Shown in pieces: positions 1-12,800 of a stretch of 64,000 nucleotides of DNA. Source of the stretch: Anarhynchus alexandrinus (taxonomy: Eukaryota; Chordata; Aves; Charadriiformes; Charadriidae); NCBI GenBank assembly GCA_008711295.1, contig VUYV01000016.1, forward strand, positions 641,372 to 705,371. The letters run 5' to 3'. Numbering within the stretch: position 1 is the first letter of the stretch; every line of letters begins with the position of its first letter. The notes below the pieces were generated by a model. It did no database searches and had not been told where the DNA came from. It saw nothing but the letters and a program-made list of their open reading frames with translations. The translations under genes and the position numbers were made by a program.

Positions 1-83
1 GGTCCCATGGACTTGTGCACCTTCAGGTTCCTCAGGTGGTCCCGCACTTGATCTTCTCCTACAGTGGGCGGTTCTCCATTTTC
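1..83 (-). mobile_element. CR1 LINE fragment, reverse transcriptase segment, runs off left edge
   Basis: Read on the minus strand this encodes ENGEPPTVGEDQVRDHLRNL followed by KVHKSMG, which matches the segment of the CR1 LINE reverse transcriptase just before the usual 'GPDEMHPRVL' stretch. The element continues beyond base 1, and its 5' truncation point lies near base 80-90, where the resemblance stops. The right boundary is approximate. The same frame stays open into unique DNA to about base 204, but I see no reason to call that coding. Confidence 0.6.
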
Positions 84-2114
84 CCAATCCTGGCTAAGTA
101 GCTTATGTAATATCTGATATTCTTTAGTATGATCAATTAACCATTTGATAGCAACAGTCATTAAATATGCAATCATCTTCTGTGAATATATGAATCTATA
201 ACCTGAATATGCAACATTTTACTTAATTGTTTTTGTCTCGCTTTTGATAATAAGCACATTTCATACCCATTTTGACTGCCACTGACAAAATTAATGTGGC
301 ATCTGACTTAATCATAAAACTTCAATAAACAGATTTGCATTTCTTAATGCAAGAAAACTCATGGACAGGGGAAATCAAAACATTTTGTAATTACCAGATT
401 CTTTGTAGGATTACCGATAATAATTTGTCTTTCCTTCTCAACCATTTATGTGCTCCGTATTTCCCACAGATGAGCAAACAACAAAGATCAGATGGGACTG
501 GCCTAACCTGTTCTAATTTGGAAAATGTGCTGGACCATTCAGATATATGTGTATATATCTATATCTATATATATAGACACACAGAGAGAACTCTTAAGAG
601 TTCTTTTTCTATACACATAAACATTGATTTGCTTTATCCATTGGTTGTGTTTAACAGCTTTGTGCATAAACTAATTACTGACGTTTGGAAAGTCACAGAC
701 CTTTTCAAAACAAAACGAAGCTAACTGTCAGGCCCTTACTACACACAGAGAAGAATTGGTAATGATTTCCTTACTGTTGAACACTACATCTTTATCTACA
801 CTTTCATGCTCTCAAATTTCTTTTTTCACAAGGGTACCTAAAGACCAGACCTTTCTAGGCTGCTTTCTAGAAACTAAAATTCTATTAAAATCCTTCACAA
901 AGATAACTAAAGTGCAGTTTAGGCACAGAGAAGGATGTAATGTTTGGTAATCACTTTAACACATTCAGTAAAACAATTGCCTCTACAAATGCAAGAATAA
1001 CACCGTATTATACTGCAGTTCCTTAACAACTGACAAAAAAAGGTAAACATACACTCTTAAGAGAAGCTCTACGTTTCAGGCAATTTTGCTAAGAAGCATA
1101 AGAAAAAATTGTACTCGTTTGCTCAAAGTATCATGGATAACTTAGAAGCAGAAAAAAACCCAAACCACATTTTGAACACCATTAACCCTTAAAAGCTAAA
1201 GCAACACAGTCACAAAATTGATTACAGCATCCCCCATCAGTATTATATCACCACTTTATATCATTATGTCCTTAAGTTCGTCACATTTAACTCTGATTTG
1301 TATCCCTTCCCATCCCTTCTTTCTGGTATGCATGTGGATACAGCTTTATTCAAACTAAGGAGCTGAGGATGTTGAAAAAACCTGAATACTACAGCTCCCC
1401 CATCCGATGTATTTCTGTATGTCTGTTCTGTGTAACAAAAAAGTTCTTACGAGGTGATTTTCCACTCTGTTCAGCCAAGCTACTGACTGGCAGAGGGGAC
1501 GCAAACAGACACCAGGATAGCAAGCCCCCAGCAGGGTGTTGTATTTTGACTTTCTACCATGCAAGTATGTAAGTGTTGCAAGACTAGAGAGAGAGTGTTT
1601 TTCAAGTAATTATTCTTCTTTAACAGTCTTCTGCAAAAGCTGGACATTGACTATACACTCACTTAGATTACCAACTACAGTACAGCCCTGATCATTCCAA
1701 CTTCATAGTCCCTCAGTATTCTAACATTAAAGTAACTTCCTTACTCCTCCGGCTTTTTATTCAAGTAACTTCCCTTTAATTGTTGCCCTCCTTTGTCTCA
1801 AACAAATATCCTTCCGCCCTGTTGCAACTTAGATCTCTTCTCTGCAGGTATTCTGGCACCTTCCTCTCATTGTGCCCGTGTTTTGAACTGGAAGAAGGAT
1901 TCTTCTCCCAGTACAGCTATATCTGCTTTGGCACCAGTTTAACAGGAAAAAAAATTACACTCTCAAACAAGACAGTTATGGTAGCAAAGCTCATAAGTAT
2001 TGACTAGACCTGAGGCAGCCATTTAGTAAGGTTTTAAGCTACCTCACCTACATTATTACAAATCATTTATTCAAACAGTTCAAACAGACTCAGCCATTTT
2101 TGCCCAATGTAAAT
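84..2114. other. Intergenic, no gene recognised
   Basis: AT-rich sequence with only short, family-less open frames. An AATAAA at 324-329 (+) could be the polyadenylation signal of a plus-strand gene to the left (in mammals CHAC2 lies upstream of ERLEC1), but no CHAC2 coding sequence is visible, so that is only a guess. Confidence 0.5.
541..579. repeat. AT-rich microsatellite
   Basis: Imperfect alternating (AT)n/(GTAT)n run, rich in atatat and ctatat units. It gives a spurious Tyr-Ile repeat in one frame. Confidence 0.7.
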
Positions 2115-2179
2115 GCAAAAGTGTGCACACTCATCACTGCTGGCAAAACAGTGATGAAAAACAGCCTGAAACAAAACAC
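2115..2179 (+). repeat. Direct duplication, copy A
   Basis: This stretch aligns almost without gaps to 2675-2741. The shared core includes tgctggcaaaacagtgatga, followed by aacagcctg/aacggcctg and aacaaaaca. Differences are mostly transitions, consistent with an old duplication whose copies have drifted. Confidence 0.75.
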
Positions 2180-2475
2180 CTTAAACCAAACCACCCAAAT
2201 TGACAATGCATCACCCAGTTATTTTCCCATCACCGCTGGGATTTTTCCTAGCATCACCTGCTTCCTTTGCCTTCACATACTTCTCTCACTAAACATTTCA
2301 GTGCCCACTGAAATTAAGGTTCAGTAAGAATCACTGTATGTTGCCAAAACATTATTGCTACCCTCGTATGTCACCCCATCACCAATTGCAAAGCAGGCAG
2401 TAAATTACCCCCCTTTTCTCCTGCCTCCAGTCTCCACTGCATTCCAGCTGTGTCTCAGCCTACAGTTCAGTCTCA

Positions 2476-2672
2476 ACTGGAGGAAAATTTACAAAGAGGG
2501 CGGTGAAACAGTGGAACAGGTTGCCCAGAGAGGTGGTAGATGCCCCATCCCTGGAAACATTCAACATCAGTCTGGACGGGGCTCTGAGCAACCTGATCGA
2601 GTTGAAGGCGTCCCTGCTCATTGCAGGCCTTCAAAGGGGTCCTCCTACCCAAACCATTCGATGATTCTATAA
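2476..2672 (+). mobile_element. CR1 LINE 3' end fragment
   Basis: The plus strand encodes the end of the CR1 ORF2 protein ([20 protein letters not shown], then PSLETFNISLDGALSNLI), followed by a short 3' UTR ending in the tail-like gatgattctat. It is a 5'-truncated copy of about 200 bases, the usual fate of CR1. Its 3' end abuts copy B of the direct duplication within a few bases. Confidence 0.85.
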
Positions 2673-2674
2673 AC

Positions 2675-2741
2675 GTGAAAGCGCGCACACGCATCACCCT
2701 GCTGGCAAAACAGTGATGAAGAACGGCCTGCAACAAAACAT
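2675..2741 (+). repeat. Direct duplication, copy B
   Basis: Partner of 2115-2179, starting about 560 bases away and lying directly after the CR1 3' tail. This copy has more CpG (gcgcgcacacgcatc where copy A has gtgtgcacactcatc), which fits its place at the edge of the CpG island. Confidence 0.75.
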
Positions 2742-2940
2742 CCAGTACGCTTCTGCGGCACTAACTAGCAGAACTTAGCGCGACTGCAGCCGTTACCCCC
2801 TGAGAGACTTCTCCTTCCTCAGCCAGCCGAGGGCTAACGCACAGTACCTGCCGGGCGGCGGGGGGAGGGTCCCGTTTAGCGCTCCCCAACCCCACCGCAG
2901 CCGTTAACGACGCCGCTGCCGCCCCACCGCTTTGCGCGGG

Positions 2941-2976
2941 TTTCCACACAGAAACGAGGATTTCCACACAGAAACG
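2941..2976. repeat. 20-base tandem duplication in CpG island
   Basis: tttccacacagaaacg occurs at 2941-2956 and again, identical, at 2961-2976, separated by agga (period 20). Confidence 0.85.
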
Positions 2977-3146
2977 GCGACTCCGCGCACCCTTCCCCAC
3001 ACACACCCCCTCAGCTCACTCACCGACCGCCTCCCGCCAATGCCGCGGGCGGCGCGCGGCGGCTGCCCCGGATGTTGATGCGCTGCGCCCCGCCCCGCCC
3101 CGGCGGAGGCAGACGTGGCGGCGGCGCTGCCCGCCCGCCCGCCCGC

Positions 3147-3147
3147 N
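3147..3147. other. Single unknown base, possible collapsed gap
   Basis: An N inside a gcccgcccgc run. Other single Ns (11624, 39935, 43522) mostly sit at difficult homopolymer or repeat spots, so these may be placeholder joins rather than single unread bases. This one matters because ERLEC1 exon 1 should be nearby. Confidence 0.5.
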
Positions 3148-3860
3148 GGGCGTGAGGGGGTGTCGGGGGGGAGGGCGTGAGGGGGGGGAGGTCTCGCTTC
3201 TTCCTCGCAGCCCGCCTCACCGGAGGAGGTGGGCGGTTATGGCTGTTACGGGGTAGCCCGGGCGGCGGGAGTTGGGTCCAACGGCCGGTGCCCCCTCGCG
3301 CTCGGCGGTTGGTTGTGACCCCCACCCCACCCCCCGCGGCACAGAGAGGGGGTTTCAGTGTGGGGCGATTTCGGCATGGCCGTGACTGAAACGTCGCCCC
3401 GGGGGTTGGCGGGGGTGGCGAGCGGTACCTACCTACACAGGCAGCGGGCCGGAGAGCGAGTTTAGGCCAGGGCCTGAGTCTGGCAGCTGGGGAAATCCCA
3501 GGGAAATCTGCCCCGAAAGTCAACGTGGGGACGGCTGGTTACAAGTGTTGTCTGTCTGTCTGTGTGTGTGCTGTTTCTTTAATAAAGTCCTTTCATAAGA
3601 ACTAGAAATACGCAAGCAGAGGTAAGATGAGCATGGAGGAGAGCGGGGATGTGGCTGGAGGTAAAAGGATGGAAGCAAAGGAGAAGGGAAGCAAATGCCA
3701 GCGAGCTTAAATGCCAAAGCTCAGTCTTGTGATATAATTAAGACCCAGGAAATGCTCTGGACCACCTGAATTAACTGTAATGGTCATGAATTCAGGAATA
3801 TTTCTAACAAGTAGCATTAAAAAAACACCTGACTAATCAATAGGTTGGTTGTTTTCTTAG

Positions 3861-6800
3861 CCTACAACTGGTGTCCTGTACAAAGAGGATAACTACATTA
3901 TAATGACCACTGTGGATAAAGAAAAGTATAAATGTATACTTCCACTGATAGTAAGTGGCAATGAGGTAAGTTCAGTCAAGTCTTTTTTGTGATTATAAGC
4001 TGTAGACAAGTCTTTACAGTATCTTTTCAGTTACTTTTTTTTTTCCTGTAGAAGGAAAATGCATCTGTAGAATGCTTCACGTTTTCACAGTTCATAGTAG
4101 ATGCCTTCACTTTGTATTACATACTAGCTCCATGCTAAGTGGGGCCAGTCTGAACAATCTTGAAGTCCTTATTTGGCAACAAACGATTGCTCTGATGTTC
4201 TCTTTACTGCCAAGTCTTTTACTGATTGAGAAATTCTTGTAGTTTAAGTAGCATTGTCAAATTCGAGGCCAGTTAACAACTATGAAGGTTGTTAACACTG
4301 CTATCATGGTCACTGTATCTGAAAATACTATCCCAGTAGTGCTTCTGCCACCAGTAGTTTTTATTCTCCATCATCGCTTCCTCTGTTGTAAATCTGAATG
4401 CACAATGTGGGGTTTAAATGAAAAAATAAAAATATATAAGTATATTTGTACAGGAGAAGATAGATCGAGGAGGCCTTTGGTGAAGTTTATTGTTGGTCCT
4501 TTGTTCCTCCAGCGGTTCATTTTTTTCATGCCGTGAGAACATGCACAGACAAGCTGTACTTCTGTGTTAGGGACCTCCATTTTGACGTAGCCTTCATCCT
4601 TTAAGTGACTGACAGCACAGAGTGCTTCAGTGTAGGTGAGAAATCTTTAGTAGTGAGAACTTTGTGTGGAAATCTCTTCAATAGCCTGTGTATTTATAGA
4701 GCAAAAAATATGCAGAAATAAACTTCCACAGTAATATGTATGCTTTTTTGATCCTTTTTTTTAATTACGTAAGAGCTGAGTGATGTTCCAATTATACTGC
4801 ATCAGTACAGCATCAGCATTGACAAATAAATGAAAAGATTGTTGATGCTGTTTTCCTGTTCACACGCCAAGTTGCCGCTCTGGACATAATCAAGTTGCGA
4901 GCTTCTACTCTTTTGCCACATGTGTGTTTTTTAAACCACAAAACTTTTCTGGTTTTACTACTTTATTTGTGACTTTTATTTGCCTCTTCTTACTAAACTA
5001 AATTATCTTTTTTTTTTCTAATCACCACACAGCTCCTTCAGTGCAGGAATTGATGAGGTTTTGTACGTTTAATTTTGCTATACGATTCTTTTAAATTTAT
5101 TTTTTACTATTGCAAATTAATATTAACTAACCAAACCACTATTAAATTTAATGTAATGAAATATCCTTCTATTCTAGGAAGAAGAAAAGGACTATAAAGG
5201 TCCTTCTCCAGGAGAATTGCTGGAACCCCTTTTTAAGCAAAGTAGCTGTTCATATAGAGTATGTAACTTCTGTGTTGATAATTTAAACGCTAATCAAAAG
5301 TTTACAATCTAGTCCATTTCAAGGTTTAGTGTAATAAACTGTTTGTATAAATGTGTCCCAGACTTCAGGTACTAAGTCAATCCAAAATGAGGTCTCTACA
5401 ACTTTATGACTGTATCTTAATATTGGTGATAAAATTCTGTATAATCAAAGATGTCTAGATTCAAATAAATTGGGTTGCTATAGTAGCAATTTAAAAATGT
5501 GGATTTAAAATATTTACTTCCAGGAGTCAAGTCATAATGTGTGACAATCTAATGAAAAGCATTTCTGAAAAAGTGTTAGAAGACCAAAACAAACATACTT
5601 CTAGATATTCTGAAAGTTTTCCAGTTTTTCATCAACTGTAGTCCCAGTTAAAAGACTCATGTCTTGCATTACAAGAACATGCCTAATACCAAACAAGCTG
5701 GTAATGAGAACCAGAGAGAGCGAAAGTGGCCAAGTATTACACCTATGCAACATCCCGCACAAGTCCTTGAGGAAGGAAGAGTGAGTCAAGCACAATTGGT
5801 AAACAGCCCCTATCTATAGCAGTTGCCAAAAACAGTCTGTGCTGAGTCACTACAGCTTAGCCCCAGTGGTGTGGGGGCAAATTTAGTTTTTACTTTTTTT
5901 TTTTTCCCCCTTTGTTTTATCTGTGTGAAAATTAAGGAAACTGCCTGTTGCATTTGTTTGGAACATCATCAAAATGTTTGGGTAACACTGAGACCATTCA
6001 CTGTGCTATTGCTCCTGAGGGTGCCCAAGCCCACCTGCTTGGGCTGTGTTTCATTGCTGCAAAAGCCAAAATTCTGGGGGAATTGGAGAGGGTGGGACCA
6101 GTAATGTATTTAAACAGATATTTATTTTTTATTTTTTTATTGTTAAGATCGAATCTTACTGGACTTATGAGGTCTGCCATGGAAAACACATCCGTCAATA
6201 TCATGAGGAGAAGGAAACGGGACAGGTAGGCTTCTTAGAATTTAGTAGTCTCAACCCCCTTTTCCACTGGCATGTTCATGCTTAACTGCTCTAGAAGACT
6301 TGAATTCCTGTACACTTGAAAAAGTATGGAAAAAGGTAACTGAAATTTGTTTTAACTTCTTTTGATTGTAGAAAATTAACATCCAGGAATACTATCTGGG
6401 GAATATGATGATAAAGAACCCATTATCAGAACCAGGTTTGTCTTAGATAATTTTATTTTGCTGATGCTAATTTAATTATTTGGGTTTTATTTATTACTGT
6501 CTGAGAAATATGCTGTAGAAAACTGATACTCAGTGTAATAGAATAGAATTTTGTAGATTACTTTTTCTTTACAAGATGTATTGTTTTCAATTAATTCCTT
6601 TTCAGCATCTTACATTGCATCCATCCTGTCAATTTTGCCGTGCTGTCTGAGTAGAGTAACTAATCTATCATAATGAATTAGTGTCAGGGAAGAAAACACA
6701 TAGTATAAGAAATAGAACCAATATATACCAGATCAGACTTTCATAATGTAGCCTGTTGCCACTCTTCTCTGGGTGGAGAGAAGAGACTTTTAAACTGTGA

Positions 6801-9800
6801 GCAGAGGGCAGAGTGCGTAGCACATCTTGGGCTCTGCTATTCTGTAATAAAATGTAGTCTGCAAACCCAAACACTTAGAGCCTTTCTAGGTAGATTTGAT
6901 CCTTGGAACTGTTTGAGAGTCTTTTTTAGGGATCCTGGTGCAGATCTTCAGAAATACTGAAGTGCCTAAAGCAGGACTTTGGTGGAAATTAGGTAGCTGA
7001 GCCCCAAACTCAAACTGCAATTTAGAGTAACTAATTTTCTGGGAACTTCAATTTTTTGCCCTCAAATTATTGTAGATGCTGGAAATTCTGTGGTTGTACC
7101 TGCCAAAATCCGCTTCCCTGGGCGAGCACTCTGGCATTGTATTATTCCAAAGAAGTCCTAAAATCCACAGACTTAAGTGTTCATTCATCAGAGTTAATAG
7201 AAACAATAGAAAAACCATAATCCAGTTTGTTTGTTTGTTTTAATTCTAGGCTAGTATGTAAAAGGTGGGCACCACCATTTTTTGCTTCCTTAAAGAGATT
7301 AACTTGAACACCTCAGTCTTGGAGGGGATTTAGCACTATTGATCGTATTCCTTTGAATTCCAACCTGTAGCCTGCATTTAGGTATCTTAGTCCTGAAAAG
7401 AAACACAGCTTCAGAAACTGCATTGTTTGGTATTTCTTTATTAGTGAGTTACAGTGCTTGTTTGTGCTGTCATCAGTCCTGTGCAGAGATGCCTAATTCT
7501 TCCTAGATGCTGCTGTACAGAAACCAAATGTTTAATTTGAGTTACCAATTTTTTTGTGGGGATAGATGCTGAAGTTACATGTGATGATACTTGAAGTCAT
7601 CATATCTGAGTCTTTTAGGATGTTGACCCTCTGTCCTTTCTGCTTAGGTGGCAGACTGTATTCTTTCTATGCTTCCTATACAGCACTTCACTCTATTTCT
7701 CTTAAAAAATAACATAGATGGTTTCTCAAGTGTGATACAGTAAACTTGGAACAGCTGAATGGGTGACAGCAAAGCAAAGTGGCCTTTCGCTCACTGAATT
7801 CTGAATGGAGTCCAGACTTTCTCGTGAAGCAGTTGGGAAGGCTAAGGATAGCTCTCACCTGTGTCAGCCTGCAACCCCAGGCCTGTAGTGATGTTTGCTC
7901 TCATGATCAGTAGTATGGCATGCACTCTGGCCTCACTTCTTCCTACAACAGGTGTACCCTCTGAGGCTGGCTAGTGGGTGGGGTGAAGTACTTGCCTGTT
8001 TACTATCCTGGGCTGTAATTCACTCACTTCGAAAAAAGTAGTCAGCCATCTCTCGAAGAACAGCAGTAGCGACATGTTCTTCTGCCCTGAGGGCATTCCT
8101 GTGGTGCTAGGGCTGGATTTGGCCTGTCCTGCAAACTCCAATTTATTTTAAGATGATGCTAACTCATACTTTTTTCTGTTTGCTCTGGACCCCAGATCAC
8201 TGTTTATTGCCTGCCTTTCCTCTTTTGCACCTGCAAGTTCATGAAATTGACTCTTTGCAGTTTATACCAAAAATACCAGCAAATACACAAAACATACAAA
8301 CTTCTCTGTATATAATTTCATTTTATTTCAAGTTCACAGACTTTATGCTTACCTCATTCTTAATTATTCCCTAGATCAAGAAGAGAAGGAAAATCCAAAA
8401 GAAAGTGCAAAAGAGGCAAGTGAAAAACATCTGTTTTAACTTTTGCCATCAATAGTGGAGGCAATTTATATATTATGAGATTATGTAATTAGTTCTCTAC
8501 CAAAATGACTATCAAAAAATGAAGTTTTCTTCCTGAGCTGCACTCTTCTTGCTTTTGAATATCAGTCCCAGCTCAGAAAGCTTATTTAGTCTAGCCAGTC
8601 AAATTTCTTGCCCTTCTACTTATTTATGTGAGTTACGCTAAACTTAATCAAGATGAATTTTATACTCCTCTTCTATGAAGACAATACACATAACCACAAA
8701 GTCACATTATGTTCTAGCAGCAGTTATTTTTCCAGCTACATCAGAGATCCCAGTTCCCTTAGTGACACTCTTGTGCATTTTTGGTTGGGGAGAAATGCTT
8801 AACAAAATCCTACAGCACAAAATCCCTACAAGATTTCTTAGCTGACTTGACCCATCCCATAAAACTCTGTGCTTCCCTTTTCCATTAGAGAGCTTTTCTG
8901 TTTGTTTAGGTCCCAAAACTCAATTCTGAGTTATAACTTTATAGAAAAACAATGAAAGTACCTGAAGCACATTGGAGTTTGGAATTAGCAGTAGCAGATT
9001 TGGCCTGTGAACAGACACGCACCTACCTTATTTCCAGTTACCCTTCATTTTAATTCTAAAATTAAATTTTTGTCTATGTGTTCTTTGTCTGATTTACATA
9101 GCACAGAGTGGTTCTTCTGCAGTGGATCTCAGAAAACAGACATGCTTGGGAGGTAGTTGGGGGAGCAGACCCAAGTCCGAATGTGGCCCAATCTAGTGGC
9201 AATGGCAGTTATGCCTCTTTGAAACTAAAGAAAACTAGGTTCTTTGTAGTGTAACTTTTTTTTTAAATTTTAAAGGAAGTCTTTTATCTTACTTTTTTTT
9301 TTTTGACAGTATTCATGATGTACACATACTGTCTTGGTTTCAGTCCATAAAGCATTTAGACTTGCAATTTGGGTGGAATCTCTAGTCATGAAAGGGAAAG
9401 AATGCGTAACACAGCTGGGTGGTGCTTTAAGTAACCAAAAACTGCTGTGACTAGAGATTTAAGTGCTACTGGGGTGCCTTTCAGTTGTGTGCAGAGAACA
9501 GCTATCTCCATTTAGATTTCTCAAATAGTTACCTTCAATGAAATGCGTAGGCATAATTTTTCAATTTTTAAGGAAAAATCATTTGTTTCATTTAGAAAGA
9601 TAGAAGGGGAAGGCACTGGTACCCTTTTTGTCAGCATTTTGTACACAACCAAAATAGATCTTCATTTCCCACCTTTGACTGAATATTGAAGTATAGAGTG
9701 GATAAGTGACTGGAAGCCAAGGAGCACCCAAGTAATTAAGCTGCCAGCATGTTCATTCTTTAACCTCATGAATGTCTCATTGCTTCATTCATGATGGAAC

Positions 9801-12800
9801 AGTTTTCAGGAGGAGAGAGTCAGTGGACTGTGACAGGGTAACATGGTCTGAAAAACAAAGTAGGTGAGATACAGAAGGATCTCAGGTCCCCGAGTTACTG
9901 TCCTGACCACAGAAGGCACCACTGCTTTTAGCACAGAGCCTGATTTGTTGTGCACCAAACCCCTTTACTAGCTCAAGCAACATAGGCAGAAAAAGGTCTA
10001 GTTTGTGAGTTCCAGCATGGCTTTTGCACAAACAGAACTTTTGATACCCAGGAACTTTACCTGCTTCCAAGACAGGAGCCAGGAGAGGGACTTTTACCAG
10101 ATTGGGGAATTAATTTCTTAAAGTGGAAGCTGGATGAAACTTATGAAGGAACAAGTCTGAAGAGAGCTTACTTAAAGTGTGTACAAAAGTGGGATTCACT
10201 TTGTATGCATCATTAACTTTGTTAGCCACAATAACAGATGGTGTGGGATACTCTGGATAAGGAGCAACCAAGGCTGGGTATGCTGAGAGGTGTAGTGCAG
10301 GACTTGGAAGGACTTTGCAGGGGCGTTTTTAGATTCTTCACGGCACTGAAGTGAAGGTAATATGCCTGGCCAGACCTGAGCTGAGTCTGGCAGAGCTACT
10401 TGCATCTCCCTGTCTCCTAGACTACAAGGTGAACGCAGCTGGCTTGGTGCTTTTCCAAAGCACTGTACTCAGCTGGCAAACTTTCTTCGGACTGAAATAT
10501 CAGGCAGCCTGTGCAGAGAAACCAGCTGCTTTTGCAGTCAGATACGGCTGGGCTTTGTAGTCAGACCTTGTGTGGTTCAGTGCATTTGTGCAGTGCTGTG
10601 CTGGAGGTGATAAACCAGAACATGTTTGGATGTTGCAGAAACACCAAGTAACTACACAGGGGCTGGTTTTAATCCAGTAACGTTGGCTCTGCACAAAGTA
10701 ATAGCGTTTTTTCTTTCAGAAGAGTTGAAGGAGCTTTTCTGTCATTTTTAACTTTTACTTTCTTTCACCTAGATACCTACAAAAAATATAGAAGGGCAGA
10801 TGACCCCATACTATCCTGTAGAAATGGGAAACGGCACACCTTGTAGCTTGAGACAAAACCTACCCAGATCAAGTACAGTGATGTATATCTGTCATCCAGA
10901 AGCTAAACATGAGATTCTTTCAGTAGCAGAAGTTACAACCTGCGAATATGAAGTGGTTATATTGACGCCTCTGTTATGCAACCATCCTAAATATAGGTAC
11001 GGTACTCAAATTTTGGCTAATATGATCACTTCAAATTTTTATCAGTTTTCACGCATGTGTGGGTTTACATGAGTCGTATATCCAACTGTGGTTTCTGTTA
11101 CAGAGCTGTGACACTGTATGTACTTACTTTGGCACGTGCAGTTTTGCCATGTCTTAAGTCGTCATGTTAAGTTGCACAATATTTTCATGTTGTAAGTCTC
11201 TAGTGATTGATCCCATATGAGAAGCACATGGAAAGTATAACTTGATTTTCAACAGGTAAGTTTCTAGCCCTGGCATTCTGGAGAAACACAGACTAGGACA
11301 TTAAGGCTGCAGGCAGGTTAAGAACACCCTGTCTCCTCTTAGTTTATCATTTTAAAGTCTTGGGTGATCATCTTCATGGTATTCAAAGACTGCAGATTGC
11401 ATATGTGCATTATATGTGTGCATAGACTTCAGCTTCTCTAATTTCTGAAAACAAAAGTATGGTCTTCAGCCATGACCTTAACGTTTATTTTAGCAATACT
11501 CCCAACTTAAGGAGCTCCTATCTGTCTGCTTTGTTGCCTTGCCTTCAGCTGTGTAAGTAATTTTCATATGAAGAATTCACAGTATCAGTGTTATTTTCCA
11601 AAAAATCATGTTAAGGATTCTCTNACCATGCATCTAAGGGATGCATGACCCTTAGTCTCAATAATACAGAATTTTGACCTTTCAAGAGGTGTAAACGGAA
11701 TTTCAAAGTGCACATGACATACAAGTGAAGGGGGAAATAATGGACAGGAGTTCTGAATTTCCCACGCACGCAGACATCAGAACAAGCGAGTATTTAATCA
11801 CTGTTCCAAAATAGGCAACAAAGTCTAAAGGACAAAATCCTCAATTGTGCATTTTATAAACACTTGCCAGGTGGAGTAAATACGTTATGCTATTGTTCAG
11901 TATTTAGTAGCAATTATAAATTTTCTCATGTAGATGGGCTTGGTAATACTATGTTATCTGTTGCACTTATCTATTGCACTATTATCTGTTTACTATATGA
12001 GTCTTTTAAGCCTCTGTATCAGTAGAAAAAGAGAAAGTGCACAGGCAAAGTGTTCTGTCCTTTGATAAGAATAAAATCTTCAGCTGGTACCTCCTTCCAA
12101 AGGGAAAGCAAGGAAGGCTTCATGGCCACTAGCAGGAAATACTTAAAATAAACATACAAGATCTTTATTCTCCCACTTACGTCATCTTAGTAAATAAAGG
12201 TGGGTGGAGATCGCAGGCTGGAAAAGCTGTTCAGTGTCAGCAGAGGTAACGACAAACAAACCTCATTCTAAGTTAAATGCACTTTTCCTCTCGTGTGGTC
12301 CTGAAACAGCACTGAGCAGTACTTCAGCCACCAGCACTTTTTCTCTACACCCGTTATTTTATCCAATCATGAACTTTACATTAACTTAGCAAAAGTATGT
12401 CCATTAGTTCTAGTTATTGTTCTTATTTGGGTACAGTTTGACTTTTTTTTTAATTGGTGGGAATTTGGGACAGGGAGGAAGGCAGTGAAAAGTAATATTT
12501 GTCTACTGCAACTATTAGTCTTAATGTTGTTTAAATAAAAGTCAGATAAAGCTAGGCTTCTTTGGCGCAGGGCTTATTTAATCTAGAGTGCAGTTAAGAT
12601 TTGGGAAACATATTCAGATTCTATTAACTCCAGTGGTGATGATCATACAACTGCTGCTGTGCATTACAGACTCCTCCTAGGAGGACATCACAAAAAGCCA
12701 CCTGGCCTCTGAAGCAGTATCTGCATGTTTGTTTTATAAATAAGCTTTCTTTAAAGAGGACCTTTTCAATAAGATGAGCAATGGAAACTGAACAAATGCT

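Larger units (their letters stand above)
2745..3520 (+). promoter_or_regulatory. CpG island, probable ERLEC1 promoter and hidden exon 1
   Basis: The sequence changes sharply from AT-rich to very GC- and CpG-rich, with repeated cgcccgccc boxes at 3088-3146, and returns to AT-rich after about 3560. It lies directly upstream of ERLEC1 exon 2 on the plus strand. No frame here encodes the expected ERLEC1 amino-terminus (signal peptide and the conserved stretch before exon 2), so exon 1 is either lost at the N at 3147 or too diverged to recognise. No convincing minus-strand gene start is visible either. Confidence 0.65.

Noticed and set aside
84..204. Open minus-strand frame (MTVAIKWLIDHTKEYQILHK) continuing from the CR1 fragment, preceded by an AG acceptor-like site
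   Set aside because: About 30 codons without a stop is not significant, I recognise no family, and no donor or neighbouring exon supports it.
2154..2180. C/D-box-like words (gtgatga followed by cctga) in duplication copy A
   Set aside because: No closing stem or second box pair at snoRNA spacing, and copy B loses the D-like word.
3020..3523. 167-codon minus-strand frame in the ERLEC1 CpG island
   Set aside because: Proline/arginine-rich translation of GC-rich DNA running through the N at 3147; no family resemblance.
7581..7625. gtgatga...ctga with a small inverted repeat in an ERLEC1 intron, snoRNA-like
   Set aside because: Box spacing of about 20 bases is too short for a C/D snoRNA and no terminal stem is visible.
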